DNA of 64,000 nucleotides from an uncultured Odoribacter sp. (lineage in GTDB: Bacteria > Bacteroidota > Bacteroidia > Bacteroidales > Marinifilaceae). How positions within the stretch are numbered: position 1 is the stretch's first letter; each line of letters opens with the position of its first letter. The stretch is taken from the NCBI GenBank assembly GCA_900541415.1, contig UQJP01000005.1:77860-141859 (forward strand), written 5' to 3'. The notes under the pieces are model-generated. The model saw nothing but the letters and a program-made list of their open reading frames with translations, was not told where the DNA came from and did not search any database. A program made the translations under genes and the position numbers. This document shows positions 24,896-35,541 of this stretch, one piece after another.

Positions 24896-27793
24896 TTATC
24901 TGGTTCCGTAAACCAATGTGCGTGTTCCGTCCCAACTCACCGCTTCAATTCGGGTGGAACCGTCCGGATAGGTTACCGTGGTTGCGGATTTGTCGGCATA
25001 ATTCGTAAACGGTAAAGTGGCTTTCACCAATTCTTCTCCGGCATACGTTTCGAATACAACTACATTTTTCCAGGCAGAAGCGGTTACCAGACGGGATGAG
25101 CCACTGCCGGAAACTCCTTCTCCTGTTGTACCCACGACTGCCGCTTTGTTTTTGAATGCTTCCACACTGTTCCCGGAAATATAATAAATCACGGGGGAAG
25201 CAGGCGCCGGATACCCCATTGTGTTAATCTCTGCCTTAAATTCATCCACTTCCTCTTGAGTGATCGTCAGATGAACTACGCCTCCGTAATCGGAAACATC
25301 GTGGTCATAGGGTTTCAGCATTCCGCATTTTTCAAAGAACTCCAGCATATTCGCGTTCATCACTTTACAGGTGTTCCGCATAAAATTGAACTGTAATTCT
25401 TTATTGCTTAGGCCAGTTTCATCTGTTTTACGGATAATTTCTATTATCTGGGGATAAAAATCTTCTGTCCCTAATCCGGCCATCTTGTTATATAGCTGCA
25501 ATTGCCAGAACGGACACAACCGCACAAACAGGTCGCCTGCTCCGGTTTCCGGATTCGGGTTATTTTGTCCTTTCTGGAACAGCCAGTTTTGTCCGCCGAT
25601 GATTCCATTGTTGAAATAGCAATTGAATCGGTTTCCCACCATAGAGGCTCCGCCTGCTCCGTCGCCCACTTTTTCCTGTTCGAGCCGGAGGTTGTCCGGT
25701 GAATAATGATATTGTACCGTGGCTGCATAAATGTTGTTGGTCACTTCTGTGGTTCCCTGCCATTTCAGCCCCGGCCGTACCTGATTTACGTGTCCGAATT
25801 CGTGTCCGATTTCCCAACTGTTAGAACGGATGTTTTCCGGAGAAACATTCAAAGAGGGGAAAGATACTCCCAAACTGTTGGCGTTCGGGTTACCACTGTA
25901 ACTCCGGCGGGCGAACATCCTGTTCGTGGTGCGCCAGTCGAACTGGTCTATTCCCATAATGTCCTGTTCCATCTTGATGATATTATCGTACTCTTGTATC
26001 ATTTCACGTCCCCGATCCGGATTTTTGGCCGATAAAGTTGCTTTGTCAAAGGCCAGTTGCACATATTTCCCCCGGATGTCCAATATTCCACATTCGGCTG
26101 TCTTTTCATTTTCCACTAAGGTTTGCCAATAGGTGTTCTGATCTCCCCGTTCCAGGTCGAAATAGCCGTTCAGCATCCCCGAAGCGATATGAATTTTCAC
26201 TTCAGGAGCCGATTCGTAATTATCCGTATAATAAGAAATGTAGCCCAGTCCTTTGTTTGTGATCGTCAGCACATTGGGGCCGGGAGTCAGGGTATAGTAG
26301 GAATTGGTTTCATTTCCCTCTTTCGTCCAATCCATAACGCATAAAGAGACGGGCGAATCAATGTCGTCCACAAAAATAACAGCTCGTTCATTGGCTTCGA
26401 AATATATGCCCGTAGGGTTTTCGAACTTGCTGTAAGCCGAAGTCTTCAATTTCCCGGATAAAGTTTCCACAGTCATATACGGCTGGTAAGTAGCCACGCG
26501 CTCCAGGGGATAATTCCCATCTAAAATACTCAAAGCCAATTGTTTCAGAAAACTGTCGTCTTCATCCGACAAGGCCAGAATCTGTGCGCGTGTTACTTCC
26601 GGTTTCAAGGCAGAGCAAGTTTTGTCCGTAAACAAGTCGGCAGCAGCGCTCAAGGTTGGCTTTTTATAAAATTCCATTTCTGCACAACTCACAAAATTAT
26701 TAGCCCCGGAATTTACAATAAAGCGGATAGCGGTTACATTTTCTAATGTTTGGGGAAGCAGTATGGTGGACAAGGTTGTTTTCTCCTCGAAATCATACTC
26801 TCCGTATTTTACAAAACTTCCGCCATTGGCCTGGTATTCCAGTGTGAATTTACCGAAATGTCCGTTTCCATTACCATCCTGGCGGGGATAATAGTTAATG
26901 TAGTCTACCGATGAAGCATCTTTCAGGTAATAAGTCAATGTGATGGGAAATATATCTGCACTTCCCTGTAATGAGTTGTATTGATTGGTGTAAATCCCGT
27001 CGTAGGAGTTTTTGATGGAAGCCGCTCCATAGTGGTAATCCAGATTGTCCGGTGCGAGTACGCTTACGGCTGTTGCATTGTTTATCTCCAGTTTCACCGC
27101 TTCCCCTAATGAATTGGGATCTCCGGGAGTGTAATCGGAATTTCTGGCCTGCTGGAAGACAGGGATTTCTTTGATAAGGCCGCCTCCCTTTTGCTCTACA
27201 ACGATTTTTCCGCTACGATTTGAAGCCCCGTTGTTCCGGATAGCAAAGCGGAAGGTGGTTGTGTCTGCCCCGGTTTGTTCCAAAGGTAAAATCCATTCTT
27301 CCCCTTCGGTCACCGTTACGTCGAAGACCACGTTCGTAATGACCCGGAAACGGATCACACTGGAATCGGCTGTCAGGGTGGTGAATTGTTCGGGAGCGAC
27401 TTTCAGAGCTGGTTTTGACCCTAACTGCCACACGGTTAATGTCCGTTCTTGTCCGTTCCCGGTCACCGATATTTGGCAGGATCGTTCTTCCGGAGTTTGG
27501 TTAGAAGCCACATTCACCAGCAATTGGTTTACTCCCGGCAACATACTGCGGGTGACACCGCACCAATCCACGTTTTCTGCCAGATCGGCATTCCATTCGC
27601 CGGACACCAGCACCTGAAGCGCTGAAGTCCGGGAAATCGTATCATACATCAGGGAATCTCCTGCCGAAAGATCGTCTCCTGTTATCTCCATTCCTATGAT
27701 GACCGGAGCCACCGTGTCGTTATCGTTGCAGGCTGTCAGGAAAATCACGGCCCACAGTAATATGAGTATCGGTATATTTTTCATATCATTCAT
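24896..27793 (-). CDS. Surface lipoprotein M60-like metallopeptidase with BACON domains
   Basis: This 965-residue protein is a lipoprotein (lipobox FLTAC, Cys22). Two BACON-type Ig domains lie at about 50-130 and 135-230. A discoidin-like carbohydrate-binding domain follows (about 240-390), then the M60-like gluzincin domain. Its zinc site is H664-E665-F-G-H668, and E683 lies 14 residues further on, as the M60 pattern requires. M60-like enzymes of gut bacteria cut O-glycosylated proteins such as mucins. It lies 16 bases after the FN3-like gene and 36 bases before the sulfatase, inside the SusCD/FAS1 operon. An alternative ATG lies three codons in. The identification is firm; the mucin target is inferred. 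Confidence 0.92.
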   Translation of the reverse strand: MNDMKNIPILILLWAVIFLTACNDNDTVAPVIIGMEITGDDLSAGDSLMYDTISRTSALQVLVSGEWNADLAENVDWCGVTRSMLPGVNQLLVNVASNQTPEERSCQISVTGNGQERTLTVWQLGSKPALKVAPEQFTTLTADSSVIRFRVITNVVFDVTVTEGEEWILPLEQTGADTTTFRFAIRNNGASNRSGKIVVEQKGGGLIKEIPVFQQARNSDYTPGDPNSLGEAVKLEINNATAVSVLAPDNLDYHYGAASIKNSYDGIYTNQYNSLQGSADIFPITLTYYLKDASSVDYINYYPRQDGNGNGHFGKFTLEYQANGGSFVKYGEYDFEEKTTLSTILLPQTLENVTAIRFIVNSGANNFVSCAEMEFYKKPTLSAAADLFTDKTCSALKPEVTRAQILALSDEDDSFLKQLALSILDGNYPLERVATYQPYMTVETLSGKLKTSAYSKFENPTGIYFEANERAVIFVDDIDSPVSLCVMDWTKEGNETNSYYTLTPGPNVLTITNKGLGYISYYTDNYESAPEVKIHIASGMLNGYFDLERGDQNTYWQTLVENEKTAECGILDIRGKYVQLAFDKATLSAKNPDRGREMIQEYDNIIKMEQDIMGIDQFDWRTTNRMFARRSYSGNPNANSLGVSFPSLNVSPENIRSNSWEIGHEFGHVNQVRPGLKWQGTTEVTNNIYAATVQYHYSPDNLRLEQEKVGDGAGGASMVGNRFNCYFNNGIIGGQNWLFQKGQNNPNPETGAGDLFVRLCPFWQLQLYNKMAGLGTEDFYPQIIEIIRKTDETGLSNKELQFNFMRNTCKVMNANMLEFFEKCGMLKPYDHDVSDYGGVVHLTITQEEVDEFKAEINTMGYPAPASPVIYYISGNSVEAFKNKAAVVGTTGEGVSGSGSSRLVTASAWKNVVVFETYAGEELVKATLPFTNYADKSATTVTYPDGSTRIEAVSWDGTRTLVYGTR

Positions 27794-27809
27794 TTAATCA
27801 GTATATGCA

Positions 27810-29273
27810 TTACTTTTTCGTCACAGAGCCGTTCACAATGGTCAGTTCTTTACCACTCGGATCGGTTACGGTGAGATGAGGATATTTTTCCTTGTTGGTA
27901 AATTCCTCTACCAACTGCAATTTCATTGCAGCGTGATAGCTATCGTTGATCTGGATGGTCTTCAACCGAATTAGCCGATTGACCGCTTTTATAAATTCTT
28001 CTAATTTGGGAGGTCCCTGTGCCGCGCCGATCGTACCGCCGGTAGGCTGTCCCGTCCCCCCGATCAGCAGGGTTTCTATGGTCGGGAACAATTCCAGTTC
28101 ATCCAATAGTAACGGTTTCTTGCGGACTTCGAATTTCAGCGAACATTGCTCGACAAAGGTGGCGTAGGAATAAGCTTTACTTGCCGAATATCCCAATCCG
28201 CTAATATCTCCGAATGCTTCTCCGAGTTTAGAGTTGTTATCCGGTCCGTTTTTCGGCCGGAATACATAGGTGTCGTTCGGATTTTTGGTGGTTATCGTCT
28301 GCGCTTTCGGCCCTAACCATTCATCTTCACCCGTTCTCTTGATATATACCGACAGGGCTACGGTTCCTCCGGGCAGAAGGGTCAGGTATCCTTCGCACTT
28401 GGCGGCTTCGAAGGTGAATGTATATTCACTGCCGCCATATCCGGTGAATGACACACGGATGGAATCGATGTCGGGCTCTGGAGTTTCCCATTGTATTTCA
28501 GTGGAATAAGCGTAAACTGTCGTTGTTATTTCGTGTCCCAGTCCATCCAATTCCCCGGCATGATCCAAAATCTGGATTTTAGGCATTTCAGGAGCTTTTT
28601 TATCGGTGGTAAATGGGTATTCTACGGTGTCGGTGTGAATACCGGCGATATTCTCCGAATAATAACGCAGTATGTAGGGCGTATTGTATTCCAGATCGGT
28701 AAACTCGGCGTTTACCGATTCCTCTTTGGTACGTGACAGGGAAGAATTTAAAGTCCCGTCGGCATCATACAGGTTAAAAGTTGTTTTAGCAAAAGAACGG
28801 CTGTTGTTGGCTGCCCATTTCAGGTAAATCCCATTTTCAATGACGCTGGTCACCATGCCCTGCACCACTTCCACGGGTTCTGTCCTCCAATCCAAAACAT
28901 GCAGTTGTATACTGTCGGTCACAGTTTTGCCGTCGATGCTACAAGAAGTGACTTTAAAATTGTAATCTTTCATCTCCAGCTCCAGCCACAATGAATCTTC
29001 GAAATGGGTCAGCTTCTTATATTCTACCTCATTCCCGGTATTTATCCAGCTAACGTCGATCATGGTCAGTTGACTTGCTTGTTCCGGCAAATCCCAACGT
29101 AACAGGGCATATCCATACCCGCTTTCTCCGGTCAGATTCGAAATAGGGCTAAAGTCCTGTCCTTCGGAGTATAGCCATCCGTTTTTTCCCTCCTTATCGC
29201 ATCCGCTTAGTAATATGCCTATCATCCATGCGATAACAAGTATTGATTTTTGAAATATTCTTTTCATAGCCAT
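27810..29273 (-). CDS. FN3-like surface lipoprotein of the SusCD locus
   Basis: This is a 487-residue lipoprotein (lipobox ILLSGC, Cys25, followed by the acidic DKEG expected of surface-exported lipoproteins). Fibronectin-III-like repeats fill about residues 40-330; typical pieces are YGYALLRWDLPEQASQL and the YNTPYILRYYSENIAG strand pair. The C-terminal 130 residues form a separate domain with Leu-rich stretches. The start resembles DUF4959/DUF4998-type proteins that accompany SusD. It is probably an auxiliary binding protein (the SusE/F position), six bases after SusD. No enzyme motif was found. Confidence 0.7.
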   Translation of the reverse strand: MAMKRIFQKSILVIAWMIGILLSGCDKEGKNGWLYSEGQDFSPISNLTGESGYGYALLRWDLPEQASQLTMIDVSWINTGNEVEYKKLTHFEDSLWLELEMKDYNFKVTSCSIDGKTVTDSIQLHVLDWRTEPVEVVQGMVTSVIENGIYLKWAANNSRSFAKTTFNLYDADGTLNSSLSRTKEESVNAEFTDLEYNTPYILRYYSENIAGIHTDTVEYPFTTDKKAPEMPKIQILDHAGELDGLGHEITTTVYAYSTEIQWETPEPDIDSIRVSFTGYGGSEYTFTFEAAKCEGYLTLLPGGTVALSVYIKRTGEDEWLGPKAQTITTKNPNDTYVFRPKNGPDNNSKLGEAFGDISGLGYSASKAYSYATFVEQCSLKFEVRKKPLLLDELELFPTIETLLIGGTGQPTGGTIGAAQGPPKLEEFIKAVNRLIRLKTIQINDSYHAAMKLQLVEEFTNKEKYPHLTVTDPSGKELTIVNGSVTKK

Positions 29274-29279
29274 ACTTAA

Positions 29280-30863
29280 TTATTTAATAAACCAATTGTT
29301 CTCATTTTTCAGAATTGCTTGGTAGCGTTCTGCCTCGCCTTCTTCAAACTTTCCGGCCACGCGGTCGGCCACAAATTCTGTGTCCCCCATATTTCTTCCC
29401 ATGCGGATAAGGGTAAACCAGCGTTGTCCTTCGTAAGCCAGTTCCCGGGCCACCTCATCGGCTATCTGACCCGACATTGCTTTCAGGGAATCGGCTCCTG
29501 TTACACATTGGTCGAATATTTCCGAAGGATCCAGGCTTTCCAGACTGACACGGCTACGTACTCCTTTGCAGCCGGACGAAAACGTGGTATACAAATCGGT
29601 AAAAGGTTCCTGCCAGCTTCCGTTTTTATAATAATCGGTGGCAATACCTTCATTCAGGACAGCCAGGGCTGCGTCGTAGTTGCCTGAGAAAGCCAGTGCT
29701 TCAGCCAGCATCAGGCTGACGCCTCCGCCCCGGTAAATATGTACGTAAGCGTCACTGAAAAATTCACTGGTGGAAACTTTCAGACTGTATTTGGTGACCA
29801 GATAATCGGATCCGCTTTGCATATAAGTTGTTCCGCTTCCCCGATGGGAATCCCCCAGCCGATAGTTAGACGATGCGTTCATCCGCTCGTTCTCGAAATA
29901 ATCCACCGCTTTTTGGGTGGGTGCGAAATAATACACATTCGGTGCTTCATTCGAGAAATAGTATTTCAACTGCTGTTCCTGACGATAATAAGCGTTGAAG
30001 GTAATTGTGGTGATCAGTTCATACTGGCTGGTTGAATTGGCTTCCACGGTGAAGATTTCCGACCAGGAAGAGTTGCCGTAACGTGACAGGTTTCTATACA
30101 CATCCTGATCCGGGGAAAGTGCTTTCAGGAAATAATTCACCGCCTCCTGATACTGCCCTGCCCATAAGGCTAATTCTCCATATAAAGCGTTTGCCGACAT
30201 GTTCCGGCAAAGCAGGGTTGAATTGGTATTTCCCAGTACGGCAGTCCAGTCTAAATTCTGGAAAGCATCGATACCGTCTTCTCCTCCCTGCATGTAGGTT
30301 TGCAGGAAAACGGGTAATTCTTCCAGAGTCAGAGGATACATGCTTTCTTCATTGTCTGATCCTACTGCCGTGGTATAAAATTTTGCTTCTCCGAACAATT
30401 TGCCTGCCGTCATCAGGCACCATGTCTTTAGGCAAATGGCCTGGGAAATCATCCCTTTGTAGACATTCGCGGGAATATCTCCCGGCACTTCCTGATTGTA
30501 TTTTCTGACCCGGGTCAGAAAATCATTGCAGTTGATTACCACGTCATAGTACTCCTTCGCATGGCTGACTTCGGAATCCGGATTGGCTTCGTAACGGAAT
30601 ATCCGCCAATAATCTTCGGTAGCGTTCTGGGTGGGTTTTAATAAATCCCCTTTCAGTTCGGAAAGAATGATTGTTTTTTCGGCCGTTTTGGCAAAAGAAG
30701 CGTACAATCCCATAAAAGCCCCGTAAATTTCGCCAATAGAAGAATAGTGATCTTCTGCTTTCAGCTTCATGTCGGAATCTGTTTTGAGTAATTTTTCACA
30801 GGATAATATGGATAAGGCCATGATGACCAGAGCCAGTTTTTCAAAAAATATTCTTATTTTCAT
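29280..30863 (-). CDS. susD: SusD/RagB-like outer-membrane lipoprotein (second pair)
   Basis: From the ATG at 30863 the protein has 527 residues and a lipobox at residues 18-22 (SILSC). The order of helical TPR-like segments, the early SIGEIYGAFMGLYASF and the C-terminal YEGQRWFTLIRMGRN match RagB/SusD proteins. It should bind the substrate at the surface and act as the lid on the SusC partner encoded 19 bases upstream. A TTG at 30893 would extend it into the end of susC and is less likely. The family is secure; the ligand is unknown. Confidence 0.9.
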   Translation of the reverse strand: MKIRIFFEKLALVIMALSILSCEKLLKTDSDMKLKAEDHYSSIGEIYGAFMGLYASFAKTAEKTIILSELKGDLLKPTQNATEDYWRIFRYEANPDSEVSHAKEYYDVVINCNDFLTRVRKYNQEVPGDIPANVYKGMISQAICLKTWCLMTAGKLFGEAKFYTTAVGSDNEESMYPLTLEELPVFLQTYMQGGEDGIDAFQNLDWTAVLGNTNSTLLCRNMSANALYGELALWAGQYQEAVNYFLKALSPDQDVYRNLSRYGNSSWSEIFTVEANSTSQYELITTITFNAYYRQEQQLKYYFSNEAPNVYYFAPTQKAVDYFENERMNASSNYRLGDSHRGSGTTYMQSGSDYLVTKYSLKVSTSEFFSDAYVHIYRGGGVSLMLAEALAFSGNYDAALAVLNEGIATDYYKNGSWQEPFTDLYTTFSSGCKGVRSRVSLESLDPSEIFDQCVTGADSLKAMSGQIADEVARELAYEGQRWFTLIRMGRNMGDTEFVADRVAGKFEEGEAERYQAILKNENNWFIK

Positions 30864-30882
30864 TTTTCTTCTGTTTTCAATG

Positions 30883-33800
30883 TTAGAAACCAAGCCGGAT
30901 ACCTAATTTAATGGTGGTGGCACCCGGAACTTTTCCGTAATCTACACCTAACATGTGATGATCGTATGAATAGGCAAATTCCGGATCATAACCCAGATAT
31001 TTAGTCCAGGTAATCAGGTTGTCGGCCGATATATACGCCTGCATTTTCTGGAAAATCCAAAACTTATCCGGATATTCATAATTCAACGTCAGGTTCTTTA
31101 ATTTCAGGTAAGATCCGTCTTCAATCCAGCGGGACGAAAAGGTGCTATTGTCCATCGGATCGCCATATACGGCGCGGGGAATGTCCGTTTGTTGCCCTTC
31201 GTATCTCCACGCTGACAATACGGCTTGCGTCTGGCCGAAATAGTCTTTCATGCTTTCGCCCTGGCGGCGGACGGCATTATAAATTTTATTACCGTAAGAA
31301 TAGGTGAAGTGTGCGTTCAGCATAAAGTTTTTATAGCGGAACGAGGTATAAAATCCCCCGTAGAAATCAGGGGTGGCATCCCCTAAAATCACCCGGTCTT
31401 CCTGATTGATCACACCATCTTTATTCTGGTCTGTGAAATGCATATCTCCCGCCGCATAATTCAGGCCTTTGTAGTTCTTTAAACCGGCGTTTTTAGCCTC
31501 TGCCGTTGTGGAAAACACTCCTTCTGCCTGTAATCCGTAGAAGGCATAGGGGCTTTCTCCGACACGGGTAACGATTTGTCCGCCGTCCGTTAACGTGATC
31601 ACCGATTCGTTCGATCCTCCCAATGATTTTATTTCTGCTTTATTCCGGGATAGGGTTGCTCCCAGCGCCCATTCGAATTTTCCTCTTCGCAAAGCAATGG
31701 CATTGACGCTGAATTCTATCCCCTGGTTCACCATGCGTCCTGAATTGACATAACGGAACTTAGAGCCGAAATTATCGTCCAAATATTGCCGGACTACCAT
31801 GTCTTTCGTCTCGTCCCGGAACCAGTCCACCGAAATAGCGAATTTCCGGCCCCTTGTGGCGAAATCCAGTCCCAGATTCACACCGTCAACATATTCCTGG
31901 GATAATTTATTGTTTGGAATGTTCCCGCGGACAATGCCTCCCATCGTCTCAAAATTCACACCTTCGTAGTAGTATTCTCCCAGCATGGGGGGCATCATTG
32001 CATTTCCTTTGCGTGAAAACTCTGCCCGTAAAGTCAAATCGCTCACAAAATCAAAATCTCTCAGGAAAGGTGCACCTTTCATCCTCCATGCCAGATTGGC
32101 CGACGGATAAAAACTGAATAAGGCGCTGTTTTCTCCCGTGACAGAACTTGCATCCGCCGATACGCTCACTCCGGCATATAATTGCTTGCGGAAAGCATAA
32201 GTCGCATTTAAATAGTAATTGCCGAAAGTCCATAAGTTATCGTAACCACTCAGGTTTTTACCCGAAGCGTCTTTCACGCTGCTGATGCTTTGGTTGTAAT
32301 CGGTGGCAGTGTTCAGCCCTTTGGCAAATTCATAGATACGGTTTAAACGTAAGAGCTGTGCTCCGGCACTTGCTGTCAATTCATGGTCTTTATGGATAGT
32401 TTTTGTGTAATTTAAAGCGATGTTTCCATAATAGGTAAACGCTTTACTTACTCCGTCCCGGACCGTGTTTTCAGCTCTTCCGCCTTCCAGCGGTAAAATA
32501 GATTCTGTTGAAACCCCCGGAATGAAAAACTTGTCCGTGGCATAGGAATAATGAATGCCGGCAAGCCCTTTCAGTGAAAACCCGTAACCGATGTTATAGT
32601 TTACGCCCAGGTTTACCATTGTTTCGTATTGGTTGTTTTCTCCGGTAACCTCTCTGGCTAACATGGCGGGATTACTTACCCTGAACAAATCGATCGGTGC
32701 CCAAACGGACAGGTCTTGTCCTGCCGTTCCTTTTTTATACGGGCTTTCGATAGACGGCTTTAAAATGGCTGCCAGCAAGGGGTTTACTTCAGGTATCATT
32801 CCCTGTTCATGGATAACGGATTGCAGATAGTTGAAAGACATGTTAGTGAACATACTTACTTTACGCGACATTTGCATATCTCCGTTAAAACGTAAAAAGT
32901 AGCGGCTTAATTTAGAGCCGTCCATAATGCCTCCTGTGTTCAGATATCCTCCCATTAAAGCATATTTGGCAACAGCATCACCACCTTTCACTTTCAGCAG
33001 ATTCTCTGTGGTGAAAGCCGGTTTGAAAATTTCTTTTTGCCAGTCTGTGTTATTTTGATAGGTGTAATCTTTTGATCCTGTTTTCAAAAACGGGAAAGCC
33101 TGCAACAGCTCGTCTCCTTTATATTGGGTCAGTCCCAATTGGGTAAGGTATTGATTGAATTGATTCCTGTCGAGCAATGACAAAGTGCGCCCTACGAAGC
33201 TCACTCCATTGACGGTTTCTATTTCAACCCGGGTATCCATGTCCAGAGCATGTTCCGTATTTACCAAAATCACACCGTTCGAAGCTGTTGAGCCGTAGGC
33301 TGAAGCATCGAATCCCTTTACTACGGTGATGTCCGATAGCTCTTTAATGGAAACCGTGTTCAGTAGGTTTCTGGAATAACCCGTAAAGGCTGGCGATAAT
33401 TCCTGGTTCGTCAGTATGGGCATCCCGTCCATGACAATTAAAGGGGTGTTTTGTCCGGTCAGTGAATGTGTGCCCCGTAAGGAGATAAAATTGCCTTCAC
33501 CGGGCATCCCGCTTTTTTGTAAAGCCCGGATTCCGGGTAGGGTTCCCGCCATAAGTTCATCAACGAATACGTGTCCACGGTTTGTCTCGTCCACGCTGAC
33601 AACAGAAGAAATTCCGGTCTTTTCGTCGCTCCGGTTTTTCTTTAGCGGTAATACAATTTCTTCCGGATAGCCTTTAACGGTTAAGGGAATCAAATACACG
33701 GTAAGAAAAGTGCGCCCGTACAGTAATATCTGTTCCTCGTGAAAGCCCGGATACTTTACAATGATATGGTGAGGAACTCCGTTCACTGAAAGCATAAATT

Positions 33801-33996
33801 CTCCTTTGGCATTTGTCAGTTCCGATTTAGTCATATTATCCGCAGATATGGAAACTCCCTCTAAAGGAGAATTAGATGCGGAATTGAATACTTTCCCCCG
33901 GATTTCTATTTTCTTTTGCTCTTGCGCATAAACCAGATTTACGGCAAATAGCAATAATACCAGTATAAAATTTCTCATGTTCATAGCGCAAGTCAT
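30883..33996 (-). CDS. susC: SusC/RagA-like TonB-dependent transporter (second pair)
   Basis: This 1037-residue protein has a signal peptide (ending VYAQ, about residue 25), a CarboxypepD-reg-like domain (about 27-110), a plug domain (about 135-245, with PLIVMDGMPIL and VVKGFDASAYGSTASNGVILVNT) and a 22-strand barrel ending in a terminal Phe. It imports the product captured by its SusD partner, using TonB energy. It differs clearly from the SusC at 38668-41901: the region before the plug is shorter and lacks the common MDEVVI-type stretch. Its ATG (33996) overlaps the stop codon of the FAS1 gene upstream; Met5 (33984) and Met7 (33978) are alternative starts. Confidence 0.93.
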   Translation of the reverse strand: MTCAMNMRNFILVLLLFAVNLVYAQEQKKIEIRGKVFNSASNSPLEGVSISADNMTKSELTNAKGEFMLSVNGVPHHIIVKYPGFHEEQILLYGRTFLTVYLIPLTVKGYPEEIVLPLKKNRSDEKTGISSVVSVDETNRGHVFVDELMAGTLPGIRALQKSGMPGEGNFISLRGTHSLTGQNTPLIVMDGMPILTNQELSPAFTGYSRNLLNTVSIKELSDITVVKGFDASAYGSTASNGVILVNTEHALDMDTRVEIETVNGVSFVGRTLSLLDRNQFNQYLTQLGLTQYKGDELLQAFPFLKTGSKDYTYQNNTDWQKEIFKPAFTTENLLKVKGGDAVAKYALMGGYLNTGGIMDGSKLSRYFLRFNGDMQMSRKVSMFTNMSFNYLQSVIHEQGMIPEVNPLLAAILKPSIESPYKKGTAGQDLSVWAPIDLFRVSNPAMLAREVTGENNQYETMVNLGVNYNIGYGFSLKGLAGIHYSYATDKFFIPGVSTESILPLEGGRAENTVRDGVSKAFTYYGNIALNYTKTIHKDHELTASAGAQLLRLNRIYEFAKGLNTATDYNQSISSVKDASGKNLSGYDNLWTFGNYYLNATYAFRKQLYAGVSVSADASSVTGENSALFSFYPSANLAWRMKGAPFLRDFDFVSDLTLRAEFSRKGNAMMPPMLGEYYYEGVNFETMGGIVRGNIPNNKLSQEYVDGVNLGLDFATRGRKFAISVDWFRDETKDMVVRQYLDDNFGSKFRYVNSGRMVNQGIEFSVNAIALRRGKFEWALGATLSRNKAEIKSLGGSNESVITLTDGGQIVTRVGESPYAFYGLQAEGVFSTTAEAKNAGLKNYKGLNYAAGDMHFTDQNKDGVINQEDRVILGDATPDFYGGFYTSFRYKNFMLNAHFTYSYGNKIYNAVRRQGESMKDYFGQTQAVLSAWRYEGQQTDIPRAVYGDPMDNSTFSSRWIEDGSYLKLKNLTLNYEYPDKFWIFQKMQAYISADNLITWTKYLGYDPEFAYSYDHHMLGVDYGKVPGATTIKLGIRLGF

Positions 33997-35534
33997 TAAT
34001 AAATATTAGCAGTTGGTTGAAAGAATATGGAATAAACCGATAGCGCCTGTGTCCCTCCGGTTCCGCCCACAGCGCGCATCGAAATCTGGGTCGGCGTTTC
34101 TGCATAGACACTGCCGATGGTAACCCGTTTGTTTATCGTGATCGACGTTCCGGCTGTGACATCTTTATAATCTTTCATATTTACCCGCGTCACATATTCG
34201 TCATTGATGTAAATATCAAAATCTGTCGTCAGGTCGTCGCTCTTTTTAAATACAAATTCAAATTTATATTCTCCCGGAATCTGTGTGATTTGCCGGAAAG
34301 TTCCTGAAAGGGTTGTTTTGCCTAACGTCCAGCTCAATTCGGTGTTGAAGGGAGCGGTGTTGCTGGCATCGATCGGAGGGACCGTAACCTTATAGCCATT
34401 CTCGCGGCTGGATTCCACAACCGGCGTATCGGTAACCGGATCATCGGGATTGTCTCCCGTTATCTGGATCACGATTGATTCGGCTTTTTTGGAATAAATG
34501 TCGTTCATCAGATAGGTTTGGCCTGAGCCGTCCGACGGGAAAATCATAGAGCGGGGTATGTATAAGTCTGTCACTTGCCATACCAGCCCATTCGAGAATT
34601 CCATCATATTTCCCGTTTGCTGGTAGCGGGGATACCAAACCGTGTTATACATCGAATAAATTTTATCTATTGCCGTGAAATCGGAATAACAGCCCGAATA
34701 AGGAATAGAACGGGTCAGCCAATTATTGAGCGTCAGGGAATCCTCGGCCGTCGGTGCTTCTCCGGTATAATCCCGGAGCGCCTTATAATAACTCCCGATC
34801 TCATCCTGCAACACCCAGTCCGGGGTTAGCAATAAAGTAAAAAGTTGATTTTCACGATCCAGTTTCGTTTGATTATAAAACCGATTGACATACAGGAAAA
34901 CCGAGTCGTAAAGCGGACGGCCGATGGCATCGACTTCCCCCGTGGGGGTGCTGTTTTTTTCGTCGAACACGGTGTCTTGTTTCGCTTCTATCAACTCCTG
35001 TAAAATCGTATATTCAGTGGACGATTGTAAATAATCTTTCAGATTGGGCTGCAATTCCAGCCATCCTCCGATTTCCTGTACCACTCCGTTTTTGCAAATC
35101 ATGTCCGTTTTCACCAATCGGCAGTTGTTTATCCGGAAACTGATGTTGTCATCGGAATATATGCCTAATTTCTTTCCTGAAAAAGAAGTTATCCGGGTTT
35201 GATTTTCCATGTTCACCGTGGTATAGGGCAATATAGAGATATGGTTCTTAACGGTTAATATCCGTAATGAATCCGACAGGCCGGATAAATCGGGCACCTG
35301 ATCGTTTGAAGGAACCCAAACGGTCAGTTCTGTATTACCGGAAAAAATTGTGTCGGCTCCGGTTTCCCGAAGTAAGGCCGTGAATTTGGAATATTCCGGG
35401 CATCCTTCTAAATATTCTAATATGGTTTGATTGGTCACTGTGGCTTGTCCCACCTCATAATGGTCGTTCCATTTGGGGGTGCAGGCTACCAGTGAAAATA
35501 ACATAAACCATGTAGCTAACTTGTTTTGTATCAT
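33996..35534 (-). CDS. FAS1-domain surface lipoprotein
   Basis: This is a 512-residue lipoprotein (lipobox FSLVAC, Cys18). A fasciclin domain occupies about residues 35-170 (TILEYLEGCPEYSKFTALLRETG, then LTVWVPSNDQVPDL and VKNHISILPYTT). A second, divergent FAS1-like region may follow at about 175-340. The last 150 residues look like a beta-sandwich of the carbohydrate-binding kind. FAS1 domains mediate adhesion or matrix binding. It overlaps the following susC start by a base, so the two are coupled. Related proteins precede both susC genes in this operon. Confidence 0.82.
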   Translation of the reverse strand: MIQNKLATWFMLFSLVACTPKWNDHYEVGQATVTNQTILEYLEGCPEYSKFTALLRETGADTIFSGNTELTVWVPSNDQVPDLSGLSDSLRILTVKNHISILPYTTVNMENQTRITSFSGKKLGIYSDDNISFRINNCRLVKTDMICKNGVVQEIGGWLELQPNLKDYLQSSTEYTILQELIEAKQDTVFDEKNSTPTGEVDAIGRPLYDSVFLYVNRFYNQTKLDRENQLFTLLLTPDWVLQDEIGSYYKALRDYTGEAPTAEDSLTLNNWLTRSIPYSGCYSDFTAIDKIYSMYNTVWYPRYQQTGNMMEFSNGLVWQVTDLYIPRSMIFPSDGSGQTYLMNDIYSKKAESIVIQITGDNPDDPVTDTPVVESSRENGYKVTVPPIDASNTAPFNTELSWTLGKTTLSGTFRQITQIPGEYKFEFVFKKSDDLTTDFDIYINDEYVTRVNMKDYKDVTAGTSITINKRVTIGSVYAETPTQISMRAVGGTGGTQALSVYSIFFQPTANIY

Positions 35535-35541
35535 GATTATA